Positions 1 through 5,640 of a DNA stretch of 5,808 bases are shown here, piece by piece (the stretch's first letter is position 1; every line of letters begins with the position of its first letter). Made by a program: the position numbers and the translations under genes. The notes under the pieces are model-generated. The model had not been told where the DNA came from and ran no database searches. It saw only the letters and a list, made by a program, of their open reading frames with translations. Location of the stretch: positions 1 to 5,808 of the forward strand of contig JANLTU010000205.1 in the NCBI GenBank assembly GCA_031363085.1, given 5' to 3'. Source of the DNA: UBA6921 sp031363085. Lineage in GTDB: Bacteria > Pseudomonadota > Gammaproteobacteria > SG8-11.

Positions 1-173
1 GCGACGACATCGGCCCGCACAGCGAAAACTACGGCACCGACGAGGAATTCATCTGCGACCAAGCCATCGCATTGGCCAACCTCGGCCTGTGGGCGGGATT
101 GAAACTGCACACCAAGCACCGGTTGATGCCCAACGACGTGCTGATCAGCGCGTATCCGCCGATCAGTAAGTAA
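1..173 (+). CDS. 3' end of an unrecognised protein (partial)
   Basis: An open frame enters from the left edge (first full codon at base 3) and ends at TAA 171-173, giving the last 56 residues of a protein. The segment begins DDIGPHSENYGTDEEF and ends DVLISAYPPISK. Codons mostly end in G or C and the residue mix suits a soluble globular protein. There is no membrane segment, and no heme or lipobox motif. I do not recognise the family from this tail, and no function is offered. No terminator follows closely: the only nearby fold is a 6-bp hairpin at 205-220 without a T-run, so transcription may run on to the terminator at 478-511. Confidence 0.7.
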   Translation, partial: DDIGPHSENYGTDEEFICDQAIALANLGLWAGLKLHTKHRLMPNDVLISAYPPISK

Positions 174-477
174 AAACGCGGGGGTTCGTCCGGTGGAGTG
201 TTGCGAAGATTGAAATCTTCCGCCGCGTTCTGATCACGAGGCGCTCAAAGAGGCTGTTCAAGATTTACTGCGCTGTTGTGATCCGGGCCTGCTTGGCGGC
301 ATGAAATCGTTTGACAGGATTTCCATTCCCCACGCACACTCCGATGCCATGAGCTGTACACATTCCATTTCCGTCATTCGCAACATTGGTTGCCTGCCGC
401 GTTGGGCAAGCGCTGCGCGCCTGCGGGAAAGCGAGATGATGACAGCGTAACCACCCCACCATCTTCCGAGATTTCCC
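174..477. other. Gene-poor intergenic stretch, possible UTR or small RNA
   Basis: About 300 bases with no convincing gene. Both strands carry short open frames of about 73 codons, and the transporter frame can be extended back to 390, but none has a credible ribosome site or recognisable protein features. A small hairpin GAAGAT-TGAA-ATCTTC lies at 205-220. The stretch runs straight into a strong plus-strand terminator, so it is either a long 3' UTR of the gene ending at 173 or the body of a separate non-coding transcript. I could not match it to a known riboswitch, and no segment complementary to the terminator arm is visible that would make an antiterminator. Confidence 0.5.
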
Positions 478-511
478 AAAGGCCACAGCGTGAAAACTCT
501 GTGGCCTTTTT
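478..511 (+). terminator. Rho-independent terminator
   Basis: A perfect 11-bp stem, AAAGGCCACAG (478-488) with CTGTGGCCTTT (499-509), closes a 10-base loop; the 3' arm runs into a five-T tract at 507-511. On the plus strand this is a textbook intrinsic terminator. It ends transcripts arriving from the left and insulates the transporter gene that starts 58 bases downstream, so that gene's promoter should lie between the T-run and 558, or reading through the hairpin must be allowed. Confidence 0.85.
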
Positions 512-557
512 GTTGGCGGGTGTCCGGTCGATAAGGAACTGCTTCGATCTTTGCTTA

Positions 558-563
558 CAGGAG
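558..563 (+). promoter_or_regulatory. Ribosome binding site fixing the transporter start
   Basis: CAGGAG (558-563) is followed by a 6-base spacer and ATG at 570. This decides the start: the frame is open back to 390, but those 60 codons encode a hydrophilic, Arg-rich tail that crosses the terminator at 478-511 and would sit in front of the first membrane helix. Confidence 0.75.
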
Positions 564-569
564 TTGTAT

Positions 570-1472
570 ATGTCGGTACCCGCTGCCTATGTTGGTGTGA
601 TTTTAATCTGGTCGACTACGCCGTTGGCGATTCAGTGGAGCAGCCTGGGCGCCGGCTACGCCTTCGCCTCGTTCAGTCGCATGCTGCTTGGGGCGGCGTT
701 GTGTCTGGTGGTGCTGCGCTGGTTACGGCAGCCGTTGCCGTGGACGCGTGCCGCGCGGCACACTTATCTGGCGGCGGGTGTGGGCATTTACGGTTCCATC
801 ATCGCCAGCTACTGGGCGTCGCAATTTGTCCCGTCGGGCTGGATCTCGGTAATGTTCGGCTTAACGCCGTTGTTCACCAGCGTGCTGGCGTATTTTTGGC
901 TGCACGAGCGCAGCCTGAGCACGGCAAAAATCGGCGGCTTGTCGTTGGGCGTGGTCGGCTTAGGCGTGGTGTTCGCGTCCGGTTTGCACCTGAGCGTGCA
1001 GGTGGCGCTTGGCATCGGCGTGCTGTTGGTGGGGGTGTTGGCTCAAGCGGCGAGCATGGTGGCGATCAAACGTATCGCCGCGCCGATGTCGGCCTTGGCC
1101 ATGACTACCGGCGCCTTGTTATTCACCTTGCCGTTGTTTTTTGCCACTTGGTGGTGGGGGCAGGGGAGCATGCCGCTGCACATCGACGCGCGCGCCGCGT
1201 GGTCGATTGTGTATCTGGGGGTGTTCGGGTCGGTGTTGGGATTTGTATTGTACTTCTACGTGGTTCAGCATATGGCGGCCGCAAGTGCCGCGCTCATCAC
1301 GTTGATCACGCCGGTGTTCGCGTTGCTGCTGGGCACGACACTCAACGGCGAAGCGCTCAGCGCGCAATTGTTATTCGGCACCGCCGCCATTCTCGGCGGG
1401 TTGGGTTTACATCAGTGGGGTGATAGCGTAGTGCGGCGGATCCACGCGCAACTAAAAGGAGCTGTCGGGTAA
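570..1472 (+). CDS. EamA-family (DMT superfamily) inner-membrane transporter
   Basis: A 300-residue, very hydrophobic protein with about ten membrane helices arranged as two repeated halves, the usual size and build of EamA drug/metabolite transporters. Each half closes with the family's helix-Pro pattern followed by an acidic residue: LTPLFTSVLAYFWLHE at about 98-113 and LITPVFALLLGTTLNGE at about 246-261. The N-terminus starts directly with helix 1 (VGVILIWSTTPLAI) and the C-terminus is a short basic cytoplasmic tail. Family members export or import amino acids, metabolites or drugs across the inner membrane; the substrate cannot be read from the sequence. Start ATG 570 is supported by CAGGAG. 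The stop overlaps the next start (TAATG, 1470-1474), so it is probably translationally coupled to the barrel gene. The terminator upstream implies its own promoter. Confidence 0.9.
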   Translation: MSVPAAYVGVILIWSTTPLAIQWSSLGAGYAFASFSRMLLGAALCLVVLRWLRQPLPWTRAARHTYLAAGVGIYGSIIASYWASQFVPSGWISVMFGLTPLFTSVLAYFWLHERSLSTAKIGGLSLGVVGLGVVFASGLHLSVQVALGIGVLLVGVLAQAASMVAIKRIAAPMSALAMTTGALLFTLPLFFATWWWGQGSMPLHIDARAAWSIVYLGVFGSVLGFVLYFYVVQHMAAASAALITLITPVFALLLGTTLNGEALSAQLLFGTAAILGGLGLHQWGDSVVRRIHAQLKGAVG

Positions 1473-2119
1473 TGCGGAAGTATTCAAGAGGGTTGGGAAG
1501 ATCGGCTATCGGTGTCGCAGCATGGCTTGTGAGCAGTCAGGTGTTTGCGCTGGAGGCCAGTCCCTTTGTCAGCATGGGTATCACCTTCGGCGGCGACATC
1601 TTGAGTGAAACCCAGGTCGGCAATCCGAAGCTGAAAAAAATCGAAAGTATCCGAGCAGGACAATTCATGTATTTTGCCGCCGGCGCGACCATGGCCTTGC
1701 CGGAACCGGGCGACTGGGAAGTGCAAACGTCGCTTGGCTACTGGTTCGACAGCGTGCAAACCGGCGGTCACGAGCTGCGCTTTCGCCGTGTGCCGATTGA
1801 CGTTTTGCTGGCGCGCAGCTTCGATAAAAGCTGGCGCGTGCTGGGCGGCTTGACTTACCACCTGAACCCCGAGCGCCGCTGCACCTTGGATGTTTGTCCG
1901 CAGCCCAACAGCGCATTCAAAAATGCCATCGGCCTGATTGCCGAAATCGACTGGCTGTTCGGCGGCATGGTCACGCGTGTGGTCGGTGCGGATGAACCGC
2001 GCCCGACCAAACTGTGGATGGGCCTGCGCACCACCTTGATTGAATATAAAACCCGCGGCGAGAACCCCAACCGATACGGCGGCACCAGCTTTGGTTTGTC
2101 GCTCGGCCTGAATTTCTGA
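1472..2119 (+). CDS. Secreted beta-barrel-like protein, probably outer membrane
   Basis: A 215-residue hypothetical protein. Residues 1-26 form a Sec signal peptide: basic MRKYSRGLGR, a hydrophobic core GVAAWLV, and a likely cleavage after VFA (24-26). The mature part alternates polar and hydrophobic or aromatic residues in short strands (for example WEVQTSLGYWF and LWMGLRTTLIEY) and ends SFGLSLGLNF, with the C-terminal Phe typical of substrates of the BAM assembly machinery. Cys137 and Cys142 (CTLDVC) could form a small disulfide in a loop. About 190 mature residues would fit an eight-stranded barrel. The start ATG overlaps the transporter stop and has AGGAG at 1457-1461, 10 bases upstream, so the pair is an operon. 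Whether the barrel serves the same substrate as the transporter is unknown. An open antisense frame covers the same bases but lacks these features. Confidence 0.8.
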   Translation: MRKYSRGLGRSAIGVAAWLVSSQVFALEASPFVSMGITFGGDILSETQVGNPKLKKIESIRAGQFMYFAAGATMALPEPGDWEVQTSLGYWFDSVQTGGHELRFRRVPIDVLLARSFDKSWRVLGGLTYHLNPERRCTLDVCPQPNSAFKNAIGLIAEIDWLFGGMVTRVVGADEPRPTKLWMGLRTTLIEYKTRGENPNRYGGTSFGLSLGLNF

Positions 2120-2125
2120 ACCCGC

Positions 2126-2153
2126 CCGCGAGGCGCATGACTGCGCCTCGCGG
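2126..2153. terminator. Strong bidirectional hairpin between convergent coding ends
   Basis: CCGCGAGGCGCA (2126-2137) pairs perfectly with TGCGCCTCGCGG (2142-2153) around a 4-base TGAC loop. It lies 6 bases after the barrel stop on plus and 11 bases after the TGA at 2165-2167 on minus. Neither side has a T-run, so it is not a canonical intrinsic terminator; it could act as a U-less terminator or 3'-end stabiliser for both transcripts. Its position just past the minus-strand TGA is indirect support that the frame 2165-2515 is, or recently was, a real gene end. Confidence 0.6.
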
Positions 2154-2164
2154 ATCACCTCACC

Positions 2165-2515
2165 TCACGGCCACAGCGGCTGCACCCACGCGGCTTGCGG
2201 CCACACCGGCGTGTTACTGGTGTCGGTGAAGTGCTGCGCCTGCGGGGCGCCGAAGTTACCCTGCGCGAGCAGCCGGATAAAAAGATCGATCTCGGTCCAG
2301 GGCGCCGAGGTGCTCGGATTAAGCAGCGGCTGCACGTTGCTGAATCCCGAGTAGCTGCACAGTTGGTCGGCGGCATCGTCGGGGCGGCTGCAACCGGACA
2401 AATCGCCGATGCGCAGGGCTGGACACTCGCATTGTTTGGGCGTGCTGGGGGTGGCTTGATTGCGCGGCTGGAAATCCCGGCAATGCCGAAGAACATTTGA
2501 GCTCTTGAACAGGCG
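2165..2515 (-). pseudogene. Coding-like frame without a clear start, probably a gene remnant
   Basis: On the minus strand an open frame of 116 codons runs from just after the TAG of the membrane-protein gene, in that same reading frame, to TGA 2165-2167. It contains no ATG or GTG. The only conventional candidate is TTG at 2399-2401 (78 residues), which has no good ribosome site. The sequence nevertheless looks coding: third positions are rich in G/C, and the protein is balanced, ending with segments such as CSYSGFSNVQPLLNP, WTEIDLFIRLLAQGNFG and WVQPLWP. Six Cys in the N-terminal two fifths suggest a secreted or metal-binding origin, but I recognise no family. A strong hairpin follows the stop. 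Options are a 5'-truncated remnant, a frameshifted gene, a TTG-started small protein, or an extension of the upstream gene split by its TAG. The overlapping plus-strand frame (2195-2500) looks like a shadow. Confidence 0.45.
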
Positions 2516-3220
2516 CTACAAATTGCGCGCGACCGGCCGCATTGCGCCGGCCGTTCGACCGTCGTTCTTAGACTGCGCGGTCGCGCTGAGCAGAGCGAGC
2601 CTGCCGACCAGCAGTTGATGGCAGGTGTGAACGTAGTAACTGCACCAACTGGCAATACCCAGCCACTTCGCCCCATCTTCTACAAAGTATTCCCAGTCAC
2701 CCAGGCGCCACAACCATGGCGCAAGAATCGCGTCGATGACAACCGAGCTCGCGAGGAAGCCCAGCGCTAACAGCAGGGCGCCGAAATTGGTTTGCAAAAT
2801 GAGTGTTCGATATCCGATGAGGTAAGCCGATACCGCAAGCCCCAGCGCCGCATAGACGACGCGTTCGTCGAGTCCCAGGTATTGCGCAGCCAGCGCTTCG
2901 TGAAATTGAAAGAAATCGTCGCACAGAAGATAGGTCGACAACAGTGCAGAGGAGAGAAGAAACCTGCATGTCGTGTTCGGCGCGGTCTTGCGCAGCGTTA
3001 GCGCAGAAAAAAAACAGATGGAGGCTGTGGCACTCCAGAGCAGAATGCCGAAATTCGAAAGAATGCCGGAAAGGGGGTGAATCTTCGCAATCGCAGCCAA
3101 GTCTTGAGTCATGCTGGGCATGCGCACTTCAAAAACCACGCTCACCATCGCGATGACCGCAAGAATAAACGTGGCGGGCACAAAGGTAATCAACAACTGC
3201 CGCGTGGATACCGTACTCAT
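2516..3220 (-). CDS. Uncharacterised six-TM membrane protein with DDFFQFHE motif
   Basis: A 234-residue integral membrane protein with about six helices, near residues 9-31, 51-76, 87-100, 121-142, 146-166 and 186-208. At the end of helix 3 is LLCDDFFQFHE (Asp101, Asp102, His107, Glu108). Before helix 6 is WEYFVEDGAKWLGI (Glu177, Glu181, Asp182, Lys185), followed within helix 6 by His198 and His201. Charged and His residues at membrane boundaries suggest a metal site or a membrane enzyme, loosely recalling the Asp/His arrangement of CREST-type membrane hydrolases; that comparison is speculative. I recognise the general type of hypothetical membrane protein but not a named function. ATG 3220 is preferred over the in-frame TTG at 3232 because TGAGG sits 6 bases upstream. 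It is divergent from the RoxA-like gene across about 400 bases. The stop is TAG 2516-2518, after which the same frame stays open. Confidence 0.8.
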   Translation of the reverse strand: MSTVSTRQLLITFVPATFILAVIAMVSVVFEVRMPSMTQDLAAIAKIHPLSGILSNFGILLWSATASICFFSALTLRKTAPNTTCRFLLSSALLSTYLLCDDFFQFHEALAAQYLGLDERVVYAALGLAVSAYLIGYRTLILQTNFGALLLALGFLASSVVIDAILAPWLWRLGDWEYFVEDGAKWLGIASWCSYYVHTCHQLLVGRLALLSATAQSKNDGRTAGAMRPVARNL

Positions 3221-3226
3221 TTTAAA

Positions 3227-3230
3227 CCTC
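3227..3230 (-). promoter_or_regulatory. Ribosome binding site selecting ATG 3220
   Basis: On the minus strand GAGG is followed by the 6-base spacer TTTAAA and ATG (3220-3218). The alternative TTG start at 3232 would overlap this site, so the four-residue longer form is unlikely. Confidence 0.55.
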
Positions 3231-3369
3231 AAACTTTCGAATGCTTAACCAGCTTGGACAACTTCAAAAGCCTACTGCCGAAGGCTATCTTGAGGCACGT
3301 ATAATTTGTTGAGCCTGAGCACCATCTCACTAAATCGCCGCGTTGTTTGCTTGCGAGACTTGAATTGTT

Positions 3370-3482
3370 ACGCTCCGGCCCCGGTTGTTTCACTCGCGCC
3401 GCGCCGGGGTAATCATGTTGATCGGGCGTGACGGCGGTGGCATGATCACGCGGCTGATAACTACGGCGAGGCCGGAGAACGT
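3370..3482. repeat. Nested inverted repeats that could fold as a multibranch element
   Basis: Outer arms CTCCGGCC (3373-3380) and GGCCGGAG (3470-3477) are perfect complements, with a further ACG/CGT match (3370-3372 with 3480-3482) beyond a 2-base bulge. Enclosed are two more complementary pairs: CCGG 3381-3384 with CCGG 3404-3407 (extendable to CCCCGG/CCGGGG by borrowing two bases from the outer arm), and ATCATG 3412-3417 with CATGAT 3441-3446. In the last one, TGATC 3419-3423 can instead pair with GATCA 3444-3448. The order of the arms is that of a three-way junction. It may be a dispersed palindromic repeat, an operator region or an RNA element; none is proven. Confidence 0.4.
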
Positions 3483-3558
3483 CTGAAAAGTTTTGCGTAT
3501 AAACTTCAAAGCACAAAGCACGTGCAGGCTCGGCGGCGATCACATAGGATTTTTCGTC

Positions 3559-3569
3559 TATTCTATAAA
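3559..3569 (+). promoter_or_regulatory. Possible -10 region for the RoxA-like gene
   Basis: TATTCT (3559-3564) overlaps TATAAA (3564-3569) in the most AT-rich part of the divergent region, about 55 bases before the start codon. I see no good -35 hexamer at 16-18 bases upstream of either, so an activator or a non-sigma-70 promoter would be needed. This is a composition-based guess. Confidence 0.25.
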
Positions 3570-3622
3570 GCTAATTTACGACCACCCATCCGTGGTTCCA
3601 CACCTTACAAGGAGAATTTTCA

Positions 3623-5332
3623 ATGCTACGAGCGCGTCAGTTCGGAAAAGTAATGATCGCAGCGATGCTGGCGGGGACGAGCGCGTCGACGCTCGCGGTT
3701 GCGCCACCGGCGCCCAACGGCACACCCGTCTACCTCAAGCAAGGCTGGACGGATGCGGAACGTAACCAGTTTTACTTCACGCCGCAGGGCTCGTACCTGG
3801 TTCCTTACGCGTGGTATCTGGCGCTCGAACAAGCGAATACGTCAGTGCCGTTTAACGACGCGAATCATATTGCGCGCATCGGTTACCTGGTTGATGACCA
3901 AGCTTTTACCGCCAGCAATCCCGACGGCTTGCCGGTGGGTTTCGCGCGCGAACCGGTGACGAATGGCGAGCCCTGGCTGGGTTACACCTGCGCCGCCTGC
4001 CATACCGGCGAAGTGCGCTATGAGGGCAAGACTATCCGCATCGACGGCGCGCCGGCGCTGGCGGATTTCACGCAGTTCAACCAAGGCTTGATCGACGCGC
4101 TGCAAGCGACGTTGGAGCAGCCAGGCAAGTTCGAACGTTTTGCGCAGCGGGTGTTGACTCAGCCCGACGCCGCCGGCAAGGCCGCACTGTGGGCGCAGGT
4201 GGCCGAGCAACGCGACGTGTTGGCGGGAATTTTTCAGCGCAGCACGCCAAACACGCCATACGGCTATGGGCGCGTGGATGCGTTCGGCATCATCATGAAC
4301 GAAGTGTTCGCGCGCGATTTGCACCAGCCGCTTAATGTCAAGACACCGACTGCACCGGTCAGTTATCCGTTTTTATGGGGCACACCGCAACTGGATTTCG
4401 TGCAATGGAACGGCTCAGCCAACAATCCGTTTGGCCGCAACGTCGGCGAGGTTTTGGGCACGTTCGGCAGGGTCACGTTAACCGGCCCCGGCGTGCAACT
4501 AGGCACCAACACGGCGCGTGCGCGCGAACTGTTTACGCTGGAAAATCTGGTCGCTAAGTTGACGCCGCCGTCATGGCCGGAAGCGCTGTTGGGTAAAATC
4601 GACGCCGACAAAGCCGCGCGCGGCCGCGTGTTATACAGCGCGTATCGCAACGCAGAGCCCAGTTGCGAAGCCTGCCACGCGCTGCGCGACGCCAGCGGAC
4701 AATATCCGCTGACGCCGGCCGCCGAAAATCTGTTCGGCGCGCAATTTGTCGAAACCAAGATGATCGGCTTAGTCGACATCGGCACCGATCCGCTGATGGC
4801 CTTGAATTTCGCCACCCGCACCGCCTTCACCGGCGCGCTCGCACCGCTGCTGCCAGCACCGTTCACCGATGCCCCAGCACTGCCGGCGCCGCTATTGCTG
4901 GCGATCACCGTCGGCATGGCCGCCAACTACAGCATCGCCACTGCGCAACCGCCGTTCACCGCCGCCGCAACGGCAGCGTTGATCGGCTACCGCGTCAAGG
5001 CCCCCGGCCTGCCGCCGTATCAGCCGAAAAATCTGCTGGCGTACAAGGCGCGCCCGCTCCCCGGCATCTGGGCGACCGCGCCGTATCTGCACAACGGTTC
5101 GGTGCCGAATTTATATCAACTGCTGCTGCCGCCGGCGCAGCGCGTAATGACGTTTGACGTCGGCAGCCACGCCTTCAACGCGGACGCGGTGGGTTATGTT
5201 TCCGAGCGTGAAGAGCAGACGTTTTTATTCGACACCCGTCTGCCCGGCAACTCCAACGCCGGTCACGACTACGGCACCGACCTCACGGAGGATCAGCGCT
5301 GGGATCTGATCGAGTATTTGAAAACACTGTAA
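3623..5332 (+). CDS. Secreted di-heme cytochrome c, RoxA/RoxB rubber-oxygenase-like
   Basis: A 569-residue periplasmic or secreted protein. Residues 1-27 are a Sec signal peptide (MLRARQFGK, then MIAAMLAGTS, cleavage near AVA). Two covalent heme c sites are present: CAACH (Cys123, Cys126, His127) and CEACH (Cys348, Cys351, His352), about 225 residues apart. The first is followed by IRIDGAPALADF (139-150) and the C-terminal part carries GIWATAPYLHNGSVPNLYQL (481-500); together these mark the RoxA-like di-heme group, distantly related to MauG and bacterial cytochrome c peroxidases. RoxA and RoxB cleave poly(cis-1,4-isoprene) with dioxygen, but many relatives have no known substrate, so rubber cleavage is not claimed. 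His490 or His548 could be the second ligand of the C-terminal heme. It is about 100 residues shorter than RoxA. Start ATG 3623 has AAGGAG (3609-3614) 8 bases upstream. It appears monocistronic and needs the cytochrome c maturation system. Confidence 0.88.
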   Translation: MLRARQFGKVMIAAMLAGTSASTLAVAPPAPNGTPVYLKQGWTDAERNQFYFTPQGSYLVPYAWYLALEQANTSVPFNDANHIARIGYLVDDQAFTASNPDGLPVGFAREPVTNGEPWLGYTCAACHTGEVRYEGKTIRIDGAPALADFTQFNQGLIDALQATLEQPGKFERFAQRVLTQPDAAGKAALWAQVAEQRDVLAGIFQRSTPNTPYGYGRVDAFGIIMNEVFARDLHQPLNVKTPTAPVSYPFLWGTPQLDFVQWNGSANNPFGRNVGEVLGTFGRVTLTGPGVQLGTNTARARELFTLENLVAKLTPPSWPEALLGKIDADKAARGRVLYSAYRNAEPSCEACHALRDASGQYPLTPAAENLFGAQFVETKMIGLVDIGTDPLMALNFATRTAFTGALAPLLPAPFTDAPALPAPLLLAITVGMAANYSIATAQPPFTAAATAALIGYRVKAPGLPPYQPKNLLAYKARPLPGIWATAPYLHNGSVPNLYQLLLPPAQRVMTFDVGSHAFNADAVGYVSEREEQTFLFDTRLPGNSNAGHDYGTDLTEDQRWDLIEYLKTL

Positions 5333-5358
5333 ACGCGGTCAACCAGCGGTATCACCAT

Positions 5359-5375
5359 GGAAGCGTTTCCTTTTT
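5359..5375 (+). terminator. Weak possible terminator after the RoxA-like gene
   Basis: GGAA (5359-5362) and TTCC (5367-5370) form a 4-bp stem with loop GCGT followed directly by TTTTT, 27 bases after the stop codon. The T-run is right but the stem is short, so it is a marginal intrinsic terminator; the larger REP-like hairpin downstream may do the work. Confidence 0.35.
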
Positions 5376-5401
5376 AAAGATGGGCAAGCAGCAAGAATAA
5401 T

Positions 5402-5457
5402 CTTTGTGGGAGCAACTTGCGGTCGCGATTTAGCGCGGCTGCAAGCCGCTCCACAAA
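5402..5457. repeat. REP-like palindromic element
   Basis: TTTGTGGGAGC (5403-5413) and GCTCCACAAA (5448-5457) form the outer stem with one bulged G. Inside, CTTGC (5416-5420) pairs with GCAAG (5441-5445), and CGCG/GCGC sequences lie nearer the tip. The GTGGGAGC...CTTGC...GCAAGCCGCTCCAC pattern is the form of the abundant intergenic palindromes of Pseudomonas, Xanthomonas and relatives. It occurs once in this window; its family status rests on that resemblance. It lies about 70 bases after the RoxA-like gene, the usual place for such elements. Confidence 0.65.
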
Positions 5458-5477
5458 AAGAACTTCCTGCCGCTCAG

Positions 5478-5502
5478 AAAAAACAGCGGCCAAGAGGGCC
5501 GC
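5478..5502 (-). terminator. Minus-strand Rho-independent terminator
   Basis: Read on the minus strand, GCGGCC (5502-5497) and GGCCGC (5491-5486) form a 6-bp all-GC stem with loop CTCTT, then TG and a six-T run (5483-5478). This is a good intrinsic terminator for leftward transcription, yet no minus-strand gene is visible between here and the right edge. It may end a small RNA, or transcription coming from beyond 5808. Confidence 0.65.
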
Positions 5503-5525
5503 GCTTCGATGGATTGTGCGTCGGT

Positions 5526-5560
5526 GCTCGATTCATCGGGCAGGGCGCGATGAATCGAGC
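5526..5560. repeat. 13-bp perfect inverted repeat
   Basis: GCTCGATTCATCG (5526-5538) and CGATGAATCGAGC (5548-5560) are exact reverse complements around a 9-base loop. The right arm plus following CCCCTA resembles the GATGAATC...CCCCTA core of some dispersed gammaproteobacterial palindromes, so it may be a second REP-type unit. It has no T-run on either side. Confidence 0.6.
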
Positions 5561-5576
5561 CCCTATGACCGTAAAG

Positions 5577-5617
5577 CAAGAGCCGGGTCGGGCTTGTGCA
5601 ATTGCATTTTTATTTTT
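5577..5617 (+). terminator. Possible imperfect terminator
   Basis: CAAG-A-GCC (5577-5584) can pair with GGCTTG (5591-5596) with one bulged A. It is followed by the palindrome TGCAATTGCA (5597-5606) and two five-T runs split by one A (5607-5617). The T-rich tract suits plus-strand termination but the hairpin is weak and the spacing long. Confidence 0.25.
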
Positions 5618-5640
5618 GCAAGATCTGCCGTTTAGCGACA

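Larger units (their letters stand above)
3233..3622. other. Divergent intergenic region
   Basis: About 390 bases between the divergent membrane-protein and RoxA-like genes without a convincing gene. The minus-strand open frame 3229-3543 (104 codons) has a biased, low-complexity composition and no ribosome site. The region holds a small hairpin AGCCT/AGGCT (3269-3286) in the leader of the minus gene, a GC-rich nested inverted repeat (3370-3482), and a markedly AT-rich stretch (about 3545-3580) before the RoxA-like gene. Promoters for both genes must lie here, but no clear sigma-70 pair with correct spacing is visible. Confidence 0.6.

Noticed and set aside
390..569. 60-codon N-terminal extension of the transporter frame
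   Set aside because: It crosses a strong terminator, is hydrophilic and Arg-rich, lacks a ribosome site, and would make the protein longer than usual EamA members; ATG 570 has CAGGAG at 6 bases.
551..1423. Long plus-strand frame of 290 codons in another phase
   Set aside because: Its translation is rich in Gly, Arg and Val without membrane or domain pattern; it is the shadow of the transporter gene.
1484..2158. 224-codon minus-strand frame opposite the barrel gene
   Set aside because: No ribosome site or recognisable fold; the plus-strand frame has a signal peptide, strand pattern, terminal Phe and an operon overlap.
2195..2500. 101-codon plus-strand frame
   Set aside because: Arg/Gly-rich composition without a ribosome site; the minus-strand frame over the same bases is more protein-like.
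2516..2518. Programmed UAG readthrough joining the membrane protein to its downstream frame
   Set aside because: The base context after TAG (CGC) is not a known leaky context and no stimulatory structure was seen; kept only as one option for the downstream frame.
3229..3543. 104-codon minus-strand frame in the divergent region
   Set aside because: No ribosome site, unstructured composition, and it would run through the inverted repeats and end at the membrane-protein start region.
4363..4926. 187-codon minus-strand frame opposite the RoxA-like gene
   Set aside because: Ala/Ser/Pro-rich antisense shadow of a clearly identified di-heme protein.
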